From positions 1 through 29,935 of the forward strand of contig JAEZHS010000424.1 of assembly GCA_023436825.1 (NCBI GenBank): DNA of 29,935 bases. The letters are read 5' to 3'. Origin of the DNA: Pseudomonadota bacterium (GTDB lineage Bacteria; Pseudomonadota; Alphaproteobacteria; Reyranellales; Reyranellaceae). The position numbers were made by a program, and so were the translations under genes. This document shows positions 7,417-14,953 of the stretch, piece after piece. Position 1 is the stretch's first letter. Every line of letters starts with the position of its first letter. Under the pieces are notes generated by a model. That model ran no database searches, was not told where the DNA came from, and saw only the letters and a list, made by a program, of their open reading frames with translations.

Positions 7417-8503
7417 CAGGCCCGCTGCGCTCGCCATCCGTGCCGAGGGATTGGCGAAATCCTTCGACGGCACGGTGGCGATCGAGCACGTCGATCTCGA
7501 CGTCCAGCCCGGCGAGCTTCTGGCTCTGCTCGGGCCCTCGGGCTCGGGCAAGACGACGTTCCTGCGCCTGATTGCGGGCCTGGAGTTGCCGACCGCTGGC
7601 CGCGTCCTGTTCGGCGAGGAGGATGCCACCAGGCTCGCCGTGCGCGACCGGCGCGTCGGCTTCGTGTTCCAGCACTATGCGCTGTTCCGCCATCTCACCG
7701 TGGCGGAGAACATCGCCTACGGCCTGCGCGTGCGGCCGCGACGCACGCGGCCGTCCGACAAGGAGATCCGCCGGCGCGTCGCCGACCTGCTCGAGCTGGT
7801 GCAACTGCGCGGCCTCGACAAGCGTCATCCGGCGCAGCTCTCGGGCGGTCAGCGCCAGCGTGTGGCGCTTGCGCGAGCGCTCGCCGTCGAGCCGCGCGTG
7901 CTGCTGCTCGACGAGCCGTTCGGCGCGCTCGACGCCAAGGTGCGCCGCGACCTGCGGCGCTGGCTGCGCGAGGTCCACGACCGCACCGGCCACACCACGC
8001 TGTTCGTGACCCACGACCAGGAGGAGGCGCTCGAGCTTGCCGACCGCGTCGCCATCTTCAACCGCGGCGCCATCGAGCAGATCGGCACGCCGGACGAGAT
8101 TCTCGACCGGCCGGCGACGGCCTTCGTCGCGGGCTTCGTCGGCGAGGCCGTGCGCCTGCCGGTCGATGCCGCGGGCTCCTGGATCCGCATCGGTCCGCAC
8201 CAGGTGCGCACGCCCGATGAGAACGCCGCCGGGCCGGCCGAGCTGTTCGTGCGGCCGCGCGATCTCGTCGTCACGAGCCCTGGCGCCGCCGACGCGATCC
8301 CGGCGCGGGTGATCAGCGTACGCCGCTCGGCGGCGTCGCGCCGCGCCGAGCTGGCGCTGGCGGACGACCTGCCGACGGTCGAGATCGAGTTGCCCGAGGG
8401 CCGGTCGGTGCGGCGCGGCGATGTGCTGCCGGTGGTGCTGACCACCGTGCGTCTCTTCACACGCCTTCCTCCCCACGCCGCGAAGCGGACGGAGGGGGCA
8501 TGA
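7286..8503 (+). CDS. cysA: Sulfate ABC transporter ATP-binding protein CysA
   Basis: ATPase that powers sulfate import. Numbered from ATG 7286: Walker A GPSGSGKT at 83-90, Q-loop Q129, signature LSGGQ 185-189, Walker B VLLLDE 205-210, H-loop H243, followed by a C-terminal TOBE-type region. The start is unclear. The recognisable domain begins at about residue 48 (near 7427, just after the cysW stop), but no ATG, GTG or TTG lies there in frame. ATG 7286 adds about 47 residues of low-complexity Ser/Pro sequence and overlaps cysW by 131 nt; TTG 7451 would remove the first beta strand. The stop overlaps cysH by 4 nt. The last dozen residues are encoded in a palindromic repeat. Confidence 0.92.
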   Translation: MNTTSSLLSPSPRFWRDSPSSPWAPSPSSNGDTATASPASTGTDRPAALAIRAEGLAKSFDGTVAIEHVDLDVQPGELLALLGPSGSGKTTFLRLIAGLELPTAGRVLFGEEDATRLAVRDRRVGFVFQHYALFRHLTVAENIAYGLRVRPRRTRPSDKEIRRRVADLLELVQLRGLDKRHPAQLSGGQRQRVALARALAVEPRVLLLDEPFGALDAKVRRDLRRWLREVHDRTGHTTLFVTHDQEEALELADRVAIFNRGAIEQIGTPDEILDRPATAFVAGFVGEAVRLPVDAAGSWIRIGPHQVRTPDENAAGPAELFVRPRDLVVTSPGAADAIPARVISVRRSAASRRAELALADDLPTVEIELPEGRSVRRGDVLPVVLTTVRLFTRLPPHAAKRTEGA

Positions 8504-8598
8504 GCGTCCGTCCTGAAGCCCATGACCCCTCCGGCCTTGCGGGCCACCAAGGCGCTTTTGGCCGCGAACGGCCAAAACACCAACCCAGCGCAGCTGGG
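8468..8598. repeat. Cluster of short palindromes across the cysA/cysH junction
   Basis: Three inverted repeats lie within 131 nt. CCTCC (8468-8472) with GGAGG (8491-8495) encloses CCGC/GCGG. TTTTGGCC (8556-8563) with GGCCAAAA (8570-8577) is a perfect 8-bp stem, loop GCGAAC. CCCAGC (8584-8589) with GCTGGG (8593-8598) has a 3-nt loop. They look like an intergenic palindromic repeat element, yet here the sequence is read as the last residues of CysA and the first ~36 residues of CysH, which have no family conservation that I recognise. Confidence 0.45.
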
Positions 8599-9315
8599 GA
8601 GGAGAGGAAGCACGTCGTCCTCGACCTGCAACGCCGCCTCGGCTACGCGCCGCCAGAGCGAGTCCTGTCGACGACCCTGCGCGATGTCTTTCCAGGCCGG
8701 ATCGCGGTCGTCTCCTCGTTCGGGGCGGAATCGGCGGTGCTGCTGCATCTCGTCGCCACGATCGATCCCACCACGCCCGTCCTGTTCGTCGATACCGGTC
8801 GGCACTTCCCCGAGACGATCGCGTACCGCGATCGCCTGGTGGCCCATCTCGGCCTCTACGGCGTGCGCAGCATCGGCCCGACGGCGCAGGAGGTGGCGCA
8901 GCTGGATGCCGATCTCAGCCGCGCGACCTGGGATCCCGACGGCTGCTGCGCCTTCCGCAAGACGGCGCCGTTGCAGCGCGCGCTGGCGGGCTATGACGCC
9001 TGGATCACCGGCCGCAAGCGCTTCCAGTCATCGACGCGCTTCGATCTGCCGGTGTTCGAGGCCGACGACAGCCACGTCAAGGTAAACCCCCTGGCAAGCT
9101 GGAGCGCCAACGACATCGCGACCTATGTAGCCCGGCATCGCCTGCCGCCGCATCCGCTGGTGGCGCAAGGCTATCTCTCGATCGGCTGCGCCCCGTGCAC
9201 GTCGATCGTGAGGGCAGGAGAGGATTCGCGCGCCGGCCGCTGGCGCGCATTCGAGAAGACCGAATGCGGCATTCACCGACCTTCCACCTCGACGGAAAAG
9301 CAGAGCAAGCCATGA
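8500..9315 (+). CDS. cysH: Assimilatory (phospho)adenylylsulfate reductase, Fe-S type
   Basis: Reduces activated sulfate (APS, or PAPS) to sulfite. The 271 residues include the SSFGAES nucleotide-binding loop (72-78), the cysteine pair CC149-150, CxxC at 230-233 (GCAPC) and the catalytic ECGIH (255-259, C256). The CC...CxxC set ligates a 4Fe-4S cluster and marks the APS-reductase class, unlike the cluster-free E. coli PAPS reductase. Residues 1-36 are unusual, without family similarity that I recognise, and derive from a palindromic repeat region; no better start codon is in frame. ATGA overlaps link it to cysA upstream and cysD downstream. Confidence 0.93.
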   Translation: MSVRPEAHDPSGLAGHQGAFGRERPKHQPSAAGEERKHVVLDLQRRLGYAPPERVLSTTLRDVFPGRIAVVSSFGAESAVLLHLVATIDPTTPVLFVDTGRHFPETIAYRDRLVAHLGLYGVRSIGPTAQEVAQLDADLSRATWDPDGCCAFRKTAPLQRALAGYDAWITGRKRFQSSTRFDLPVFEADDSHVKVNPLASWSANDIATYVARHRLPPHPLVAQGYLSIGCAPCTSIVRAGEDSRAGRWRAFEKTECGIHRPSTSTEKQSKP

Positions 9316-10271
9316 GCCCGCCAGTCGCCGCCGCCCGCGCGGCCAACAAGAAACAGCCGATCTCGAGCCCGAGTCTGTCGCCGCATCTGCAGCGGCTGGA
9401 AGACGAGGCGATCCATATCCTGCGCGAGGTGGTGGCCGAGTTCCGCCGGCCGGTGATGCTCTATTCGGTGGGCAAGGATTCCAGCGTCATGCTGCACCTG
9501 GCGCGCAAGGCCTTCTACCCGGCGCCGCCGCCGTTTCCTTTCCTGCACATCGCCTCGGGCTGGGACTTCCGCGCCCTGATCGAGCATCGCGATCGCACGG
9601 CCGGTCGATATGGCCTCGACCTTCTCGTGCATAGCAACGAGCAGGCGGCCCGCGACGGGATCAATCCGTTCGAGACCGAGACCGGCGAGTACTCTCGGCT
9701 GATGCTCACGGAAGCGCTGAAGGAGGCGCTCGACATCCATGGCTTCGATGCCGCCTTCGGCGGCGGCCGCCGCGCCGAGGAGAAGGCGCGGGCCAAGGAG
9801 CGCATCTTCTCGCACCGCTCGGCGGGCCATGTCTGGGATCCGCGCAACCAGCGGCCGGAGCTGTGGCGGCTGTTCAACACCCGGCTCGCCGGCGGCGATA
9901 CGATGCGGGTCTTTCCCCTGTCGAACTGGACCGAGCTCGACGTCTGGACCTACATCCAGGCCGAAGCGATCCCGATCGTGCCGCTCTACCTTGCCGCCGA
10001 GCGCTGGGTGGTCGAGCGCGACGGCAACCTGATCGCCGTCGACGACGAGCGCATGCGCTTCCTCGAGGGCGAGACGACGGTCAAGCGCCGGGTGCGTTTC
10101 CGCACACTGGGCTGCTGGCCGTTGACCGGCGCCATCGCCTCGGCGGCGGCGGACGTCGACGGCGTGATCGCCGAGCTCCTGGACGCGCGCTCGTCGGAAC
10201 GCCAGGGCCGCCTGGTCGACGGCGCCCTGCAGGCGTCCATGGAGCGCAAGAAGAGGGAGGGATACTTCTGA
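9312..10271 (+). CDS. cysD: Sulfate adenylyltransferase small subunit CysD
   Basis: With CysN it forms ATP sulfurylase, making APS from sulfate and ATP. The 319-residue protein carries the PP-loop [10 protein letters not shown] at residues 52-61. It also has the long conserved stretch of the family, including [16 protein letters not shown] (the usual text is 'DTxWKFREM', so ASGW is a slightly divergent version), [16 protein letters not shown] and the C-terminal [19 protein letters not shown] 9312 was chosen because it overlaps the cysH stop (ATGA); the frame upstream is a shadow of cysH. TGATG (10269-10273) couples it to cysNC. Confidence 0.95.
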   Translation: MSPPVAAARAANKKQPISSPSLSPHLQRLEDEAIHILREVVAEFRRPVMLYSVGKDSSVMLHLARKAFYPAPPPFPFLHIASGWDFRALIEHRDRTAGRYGLDLLVHSNEQAARDGINPFETETGEYSRLMLTEALKEALDIHGFDAAFGGGRRAEEKARAKERIFSHRSAGHVWDPRNQRPELWRLFNTRLAGGDTMRVFPLSNWTELDVWTYIQAEAIPIVPLYLAAERWVVERDGNLIAVDDERMRFLEGETTVKRRVRFRTLGCWPLTGAIASAAADVDGVIAELLDARSSERQGRLVDGALQASMERKKREGYF

Positions 10272-12184
10272 TGCCCGACACGCTGGCACCTCCGGCCAAC
10301 GACGCCCTGCCGCTGGCGATCCGCAGCGAATTGCGCTTCCTCACCTGCGGCTCGGTCGATGACGGCAAGTCGACCCTGATCGGGCGCCTGATCAGCGACG
10401 CGGCGGGCCTGCACGACGACCAGATCGCCTCGCTGCGCGACGATTCGCGGCGCTTCGGCACGACCGAGGACGAGTTCGACTTCGCGCTGCTGCTCGACGG
10501 GCTGGAGGCCGAGCGCGAGCAGGGCATCACCATCGACGTCGCCTATCGCTTCTTCTCGACCGCCAGGCGCGCTTTCGTCGTGGCCGACACGCCGGGCCAT
10601 CAGCAATACACGCGCAACATGGCGACCGGCGCGTCCAACGCCGAGCTCGCCATCCTGCGGGTCGATGCGCGCAAGGGCCTGGTCGAGCAGACGCGCCGGC
10701 ATGCGGCCATCGTCTCCCTGCTGGGCATCCGTCACGTCGTGCTGGCGGTGAACAAGGTCGACCTCGTCGACTTCTCCGAGGCGCGCTTTCGCGAGATCGA
10801 GGCGGCGTTTGCAGCCTTCGCCGCACCTCTTGCCTTTCATTCCGTCGTGGCCATTCCGTTGTCAGCGCGGTTGGGCGACAACGTCGCCGTTCGCAGCGCC
10901 CGCACGCCGTGGTATGCCGGCCCGGCATTGCTGGCTCACCTGGAGATCGTCGAGACGGATCTCGATGCCGCCGAGTCGCCGCTGCGCTTTCCCGTGCAAT
11001 GGGTCAATCGCCCGGATGGCGAGTTCCGAGGCTTCTCGGGCACCGTGGCGTCGGGGCGAGTCGCTGTCGGCGATCCCATCGTGGTGTCGGGCTCGGGCCG
11101 CACCAGCACCGTGGCGCGCATTGTGAGCTTCGACGGCGACCTGCCGTCAGTCACTGCCGGCCGTTCGGTCACGCTGACGCTGGCCGACGAGGTCGACGTC
11201 GTCCGAGGCGACGTTCTAGCCGATCCCAGGCAGCGGCCGGCGGTGGCGCGCCGCTTCGCCGCCGATCTGGTGTGGATGGACGAAACGGCGGCGACGCCGG
11301 GCAAGCGTTTCCTCCTCAAGATCGGCACGGCGACGGTGCCGGCGACGCTCAACCGGATCGCCGACACGCTCGATGTCGAATCGCTGAGGCGCACGCCGGC
11401 GACATCCCTGGCGCTCAACGCCATCGGCCGCGTCGAGATCGAGGCCGCGCAGGCCGTGGCCTTCGACGCCTACGCCGAGAACAGGCAGACCGGCGCCTTC
11501 ATCCTGATCGACCGGTCGACGCTGCGCACCGCGGCGGCGGGCATGGTGGTCGAGAGCGTCGACGCCGCCCGCAACGTGCACCGGCACGCCGAGACTGTGA
11601 CGCCGGTCGTGCGCGCAGAGGCCAAGGGGCAATCGCCGCTGGTCGTGTGGCTGACCGGCCTGCCGGGCTCGGGCAAGTCGACCATCGCCAACATCGTCGA
11701 GAGCAGGCTGGCCGCGCTCGGCCGCCAGACCATGCTGCTCGACGGCGACAACCTGCGGCAAGGCCTCAACGCCGATCTCGGCTTCGATGCCGCCGGTCGC
11801 TCGGAGAACGTCCGCCGGGTGGGCGAAGTCGCCAAGCTCATGACCGATGCCGGCCTCATCGTCATCGTCGCCCTGGTCTCGCCTTTTCGCGCCGATCGCG
11901 CTCGTGCGGCCGCGCTGCTGCCCGAGGGTCGTTTTGTCGAGATATTCGTCGACACACCCATGGAGATCTGCCGGCAGCGTGACCCCAAGGGCCTGTACGA
12001 GAAGGCCGAAAGCGGCAGGGTGCTGAACCTCACCGGTCGCGATCAGCCCTACGAGGCGCCGGAGGCCCCCGACCTGGTGCTGCGCACGGCGGAGCTCACG
12101 GCGGAACGGGCGGCCGATCGCGTCGTCGAGCTGGTCATGGATCGCGCAGGCTACGGAACGTCACCGAATAGCGCAGGGCGTTGA
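10271..12184 (+). CDS. cysNC: Bifunctional CysN-CysC: sulfate adenylyltransferase GTPase subunit fused to APS kinase
   Basis: 637 residues with two domains. The CysN GTPase part has G1 GSVDDGKS (27-34), the GITIDVAYRFF switch (85-95), G3 DTPGH (106-110) and G4 NKVD (161-164), followed by EF-Tu-like beta barrels. The APS-kinase (CysC) part starts near residue 452 with Walker A GLPGSGKS (463-470), DGDNLRQGLNADLGF and SENVRRVGEVAKLM, all typical. CysN drives APS synthesis by GTP hydrolysis and CysC makes PAPS. Fused CysNC (NodQ-like) is frequent in alphaproteobacteria. The start overlaps the cysD stop by 1 nt. The 3' end overlaps the convergent alkB-like gene by 50 nt. It is the last gene of the operon; sulfite reductase genes are not in the window. 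Confidence 0.96.
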   Translation: MPDTLAPPANDALPLAIRSELRFLTCGSVDDGKSTLIGRLISDAAGLHDDQIASLRDDSRRFGTTEDEFDFALLLDGLEAEREQGITIDVAYRFFSTARRAFVVADTPGHQQYTRNMATGASNAELAILRVDARKGLVEQTRRHAAIVSLLGIRHVVLAVNKVDLVDFSEARFREIEAAFAAFAAPLAFHSVVAIPLSARLGDNVAVRSARTPWYAGPALLAHLEIVETDLDAAESPLRFPVQWVNRPDGEFRGFSGTVASGRVAVGDPIVVSGSGRTSTVARIVSFDGDLPSVTAGRSVTLTLADEVDVVRGDVLADPRQRPAVARRFAADLVWMDETAATPGKRFLLKIGTATVPATLNRIADTLDVESLRRTPATSLALNAIGRVEIEAAQAVAFDAYAENRQTGAFILIDRSTLRTAAAGMVVESVDAARNVHRHAETVTPVVRAEAKGQSPLVVWLTGLPGSGKSTIANIVESRLAALGRQTMLLDGDNLRQGLNADLGFDAAGRSENVRRVGEVAKLMTDAGLIVIVALVSPFRADRARAAALLPEGRFVEIFVDTPMEICRQRDPKGLYEKAESGRVLNLTGRDQPYEAPEAPDLVLRTAELTAERAADRVVELVMDRAGYGTSPNSAGR

Positions 12185-12728
12185 GCGGCGGGATGCTGTG
12201 CTCCCAGTCGTTCCGGGCGGCGTCGCGCAGCACGTACGCCGATCTCGGCATGACCTCGAGCGAACGCCGCTCCCAGCCGTTGCGCAGGCGCCGGCGGAAG
12301 CGGAGAAGGCAGGGCGACAGGAACGAGATCGCGACCACTTCCTGGAACATCGGCTTGTCGCGATGCCAGCCGATCGGCGCTCCCGGCGCATATTCGGTGA
12401 CCAGGACCTGTCGCAGGCTTTCCGCCGCGAGCCCGGCCACCTTGGCCGCGCGCTCGCGCAACGGCAGGAGAGCCTCGGGCAATTCCGCCGCCGGACGGAT
12501 TCGTCGTCCGGCGTAGTCGTAGCGCCAGCCGAACGACACGACTCGCCGGCGCCCGAGGAAGCCGTGGAATTCGAAGGGTGTGAAGGGCAGCGTGGCGAAC
12601 CATTCGGCGAAGTGCCCTTCCTCGTCGGCCGAGATGATCCCGTCGCGATAGTCGAACCCCTCCGGCAGGGCGGCCTCGGCGGGAAACAAATCGGCCTGTC
12701 GATGCGGGTTTGCCACGACGGTCAACAA
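12135..12728 (-). CDS. AlkB-like 2-oxoglutarate/Fe(II) dioxygenase
   Basis: Probably an oxidative demethylase of alkylated nucleic acid bases. The 197-residue protein has the iron site HxD (H122, D124 in GWHRDKP), the distal H177 (WEHSIPP) and the 2-oxoglutarate Arg motif RYSVTFR (R186...R192), all in the expected order and spacing. LVTEYAPGAPIGWHRD is typical of the family. The start is uncertain: the longest frame begins with TTG (12728), TTG 12725 and GTG 12716 are alternatives, and no clear Shine-Dalgarno is seen. Its 3' end overlaps that of cysNC by 50 nt on the opposite strand. It lies only about 10 nt after the deacetylase gene on the same strand. Confidence 0.87.
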   Translation of the reverse strand: MLTVVANPHRQADLFPAEAALPEGFDYRDGIISADEEGHFAEWFATLPFTPFEFHGFLGRRRVVSFGWRYDYAGRRIRPAAELPEALLPLRERAAKVAGLAAESLRQVLVTEYAPGAPIGWHRDKPMFQEVVAISFLSPCLLRFRRRLRNGWERRSLEVMPRSAYVLRDAARNDWEHSIPPLNALRYSVTFRSLRDP

Positions 12729-12738
12729 GCCGATGCGC

Positions 12739-13698
12739 TCAGGGTTGCTTCTCTCCGGCGGCTGCCATCAGGGCGTCGGTATCGGCGAGCCAGACCGGCG
12801 GCATCTTTTTCAACGCCTCGAGCACGCGGCGGAAAGCGGCGCTGCCCGACGGCGTGCCCATGACGAAGGGGTGCACGCCGATCGCCACGACGGTGGCCGG
12901 CCGGTCGGGATCGGAGGCGGCCTCGCGGGCGAGCTCGCCGACATAGTCGATCCACTGGCGCTCGAAGTCGACGGGCTCCTTCTCGCGGCCGAGATATTGG
13001 CCCATGTCGACGGTCTGCGTCGGGTAGGGGATCAGCACCAGCGGACCGCCCGGCGTCATCAGCCGCGACAGCACATCGGAGTCCATGCTGTCGAGGGAAT
13101 AGCGGATGCCTTCGGCGGCGCTCGCGGCGAAGGTGTCGACGTTGGGCGTGACGCTGGGGCTCGACCAGCCGCGTGGACGGGTGCCGGTGTCCTTCTCGAT
13201 CAGGTCGAGGACGCGCTTGATGTAGGCCTTCTGTGCCTCCAGGCCCTTGTCGAGCGGCAGCTGCTCGGTCGAGTTGTTCATGCCATGGCCCAGGATCGCC
13301 GCCTTGGGCACCGAAGCCCGGAACGTCTTCCACGTCTCCGGATGCTGCCCGGGAAACTGCGCGTTGAGGGCGATCGTGAGCGGCACGTCCTGTTCGTTGA
13401 ACAGCCGGCCGACGCGCGGCACGCCCCACTGAATGGCGTATTGGCGGAACGATTCGTTCAGCACGTCGGGATCGAGCGTCGCCATGTCGGGACGGAATAC
13501 CGGGCCGTGGCGCCGGCCCCACACTTCGACATAGAGCACGAAGCAGACCGCGACCTTCTTGCCGCCGGGCCAGGCCTTGATCGGCATCGCCTCGCGCGGC
13601 TCGCCGGTGATCCAATCGGTCGTGGTCTGGCCGGAGGCGGGGGCTGCGATCAGCAGCAGGGACAGGAAGGCGGCCAGCAGGCCGAAGGTCGCGCGCAT
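12739..13698 (-). CDS. Secreted polysaccharide deacetylase family protein (PuuE/allantoinase-like subgroup)
   Basis: 319 residues with a good signal peptide (MRATFGLLAAFLSLLLIAAP, cleavage near ASGQ). The body follows the NodB/PuuE-type pattern: KAWPGGKKVAVCFVLYVEVWG near residues 41-61, LGHGMNNSTEQL, TGTRPRGWSSPSVTPN, and a C-terminal GVHPFVMGTPSG stretch. ATG 13698 was chosen because it gives the signal peptide directly; the frame also allows GTG at 13728. The substrate is unknown: relatives deacetylate polysaccharides or hydrolyse allantoin-like amides. Export points to a cell-envelope substrate. The classical TFDDG motif is replaced by YVEVW, as in the PuuE branch. Confidence 0.82.
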   Translation of the reverse strand: MRATFGLLAAFLSLLLIAAPASGQTTTDWITGEPREAMPIKAWPGGKKVAVCFVLYVEVWGRRHGPVFRPDMATLDPDVLNESFRQYAIQWGVPRVGRLFNEQDVPLTIALNAQFPGQHPETWKTFRASVPKAAILGHGMNNSTEQLPLDKGLEAQKAYIKRVLDLIEKDTGTRPRGWSSPSVTPNVDTFAASAAEGIRYSLDSMDSDVLSRLMTPGGPLVLIPYPTQTVDMGQYLGREKEPVDFERQWIDYVGELAREAASDPDRPATVVAIGVHPFVMGTPSGSAAFRRVLEALKKMPPVWLADTDALMAAAGEKQP

Positions 13699-13728
13699 CG
13701 CGCTCACGATAGCACGATCCGCGACCAC

Positions 13729-14001
13729 CTACTTCAGCTTGCGGGCGTGCTCGGCCAACCGGCCGGTCCAGCGGCGCTGCTTGCCGATGCTGGGCAGGCC
13801 GACCGAGCCGCACTGCTCGCAGCGGAAGCGGGCGCCGGCAATGCGTCGGTTGCGCAGCCCCGGAGCGTTGCCGTCGATCGTCCGAGTGTGCCCGCAGTTG
13901 GGGCAGGTGACCTCGATGGCAAGCTCGTCACGGGCGAGGTCGCCGAAGGTCGTGCGGGAAGTGGCCAAGGCCATTTGCAGCAAAAATGGGGTGTCCGTCA
14001 C
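13729..14001 (-). CDS. Small zinc-ribbon protein
   Basis: 90 residues with two CxxC knuckles (C33/C36 in TCPNCGH and C61/C64 in CEQCG), a typical four-Cys zinc ribbon. A basic C-terminus (GKQRRWTGRLAEHARKLK) follows. It may bind nucleic acid or act as a small structural zinc protein; no function is assigned. The start is either GTG 14001 or ATG 13974, with no decisive Shine-Dalgarno. It ends immediately before the deacetylase gene on the same strand. Confidence 0.6.
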   Translation of the reverse strand: MTDTPFLLQMALATSRTTFGDLARDELAIEVTCPNCGHTRTIDGNAPGLRNRRIAGARFRCEQCGSVGLPSIGKQRRWTGRLAEHARKLK

Positions 14002-14029
14002 CCTCTGGCAACCGACGCCGTATCAGGCG

Positions 14030-14305
14030 CTAGCGTCCGTCCGCCTTCGTCTGATCGGTCAGCAGACGGCTGACCTCTTCGGCCGCCGTGTCGCCATCCC
14101 ATTTGACCGGCCGTTCGAGGCCGGCATAACGCTGGAGGCCGAGCTCGGTGAGGCGCAGGGCGCCGTCGGCCTCTTCGACGAGGGCAAGCTGTTCGAGTCG
14201 CCGGATATGCTGCAATGGCAAATGATCCCGCCGGCCGAAGCCCAGCGCCACGCGCCGAAGCGTGATCTCTTCGTGGGGGCTGAGCGGTGCGAGGATACCA
14301 CGCAT
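14030..14305 (-). CDS. Small hypothetical protein, possibly winged-helix-like
   Basis: 91 residues that I do not recognise. The part SPHEEITLRRVALGF...LPLQHIRRLEQLALVEEADGALRLTELG has the rhythm of a small winged helix: a helix, a recognition-like helix, then a strand-turn-strand (LVEEADGALRLTELG). ATG 14305 follows AGGA with 5-nt spacing. It lies in the minus-strand group of short genes with the zinc-ribbon protein. Competing frames here are Arg-rich shadows. Confidence 0.55.
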   Translation of the reverse strand: MRGILAPLSPHEEITLRRVALGFGRRDHLPLQHIRRLEQLALVEEADGALRLTELGLQRYAGLERPVKWDGDTAAEEVSRLLTDQTKADGR

Positions 14306-14358
14306 GCTGTCCTAACGCGGCGAGGGGCCGGATACCCGCTCCGCATGGCATGAACGCT

Positions 14359-14745
14359 TCAGGACGCCGGATGTTCCTTGGCCTGCTCCTCGATCCAGTT
14401 CCGCGCCTGCCTGGGATTGCCGAACACCTTGATCGGCCGCTTGGCCGACGCCAGGGCGCCGAGCAGGCGGGCGAAGTCCATGGTTTGCTCGGGAGTGGCG
14501 ACCAGCGCCAGGGGGCCCATCATGCCCTGCTCGTGGTATTCGCGGATCCTGGCGCAGAGCGACAGCAGCTCGTCCGGCGTCAGGGTCGGGATGGCGGCAC
14601 GGCCGTCGAACAGCTTGCGATAGGCCATGGCCTTCGCGCCCGCCATCGCCTCCAGGAGCTCGATGGCGTCGGTCAAGGATACGATACCCTCAGCTACTCC
14701 CGTGAACAGTCGCGCCTTCGAATCGATCGTCCAATACAGGGGCAT
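14359..14745 (-). CDS. Hypothetical protein, possibly SpoIIAA/STAS-like
   Basis: 128 residues beginning MPLYWTIDSKARLFTGVAEG. An N-terminal strand pair is followed by alternating helices and strands (DAIELLEAMAGAKAMAYRKLFDGR, then GMMGPLALVATPEQTMDFARLL, then KRPIKVFGNPRQARNWIEEQ). That layout resembles small STAS or SpoIIAA-like domains found as stand-alone proteins in alphaproteobacteria. The resemblance is by pattern only. No signal peptide or catalytic motif is visible. The start ATG 14745 is clear of other frames. Confidence 0.62.
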   Translation of the reverse strand: MPLYWTIDSKARLFTGVAEGIVSLTDAIELLEAMAGAKAMAYRKLFDGRAAIPTLTPDELLSLCARIREYHEQGMMGPLALVATPEQTMDFARLLGALASAKRPIKVFGNPRQARNWIEEQAKEHPAS

Positions 14746-14953
14746 CAGGCAGACAGCCTCGAAGTCATTGTCGGGTTGGCGCGCATGGTCTTGAACTTAT
14801 CGTCCGCACGGCGCGGCACGTCTACATCGGCGGAACGACGGTCACTGCAATAACAGAGGAAGCGTCTCTCACTCGCACTCGACGCCGCTTGCTCGCATAG
14901 GGCGTGCGGGCTCGCGGTCCCGCTGTCCACAGCGAAGTAGGCTAAGGTGGCGC

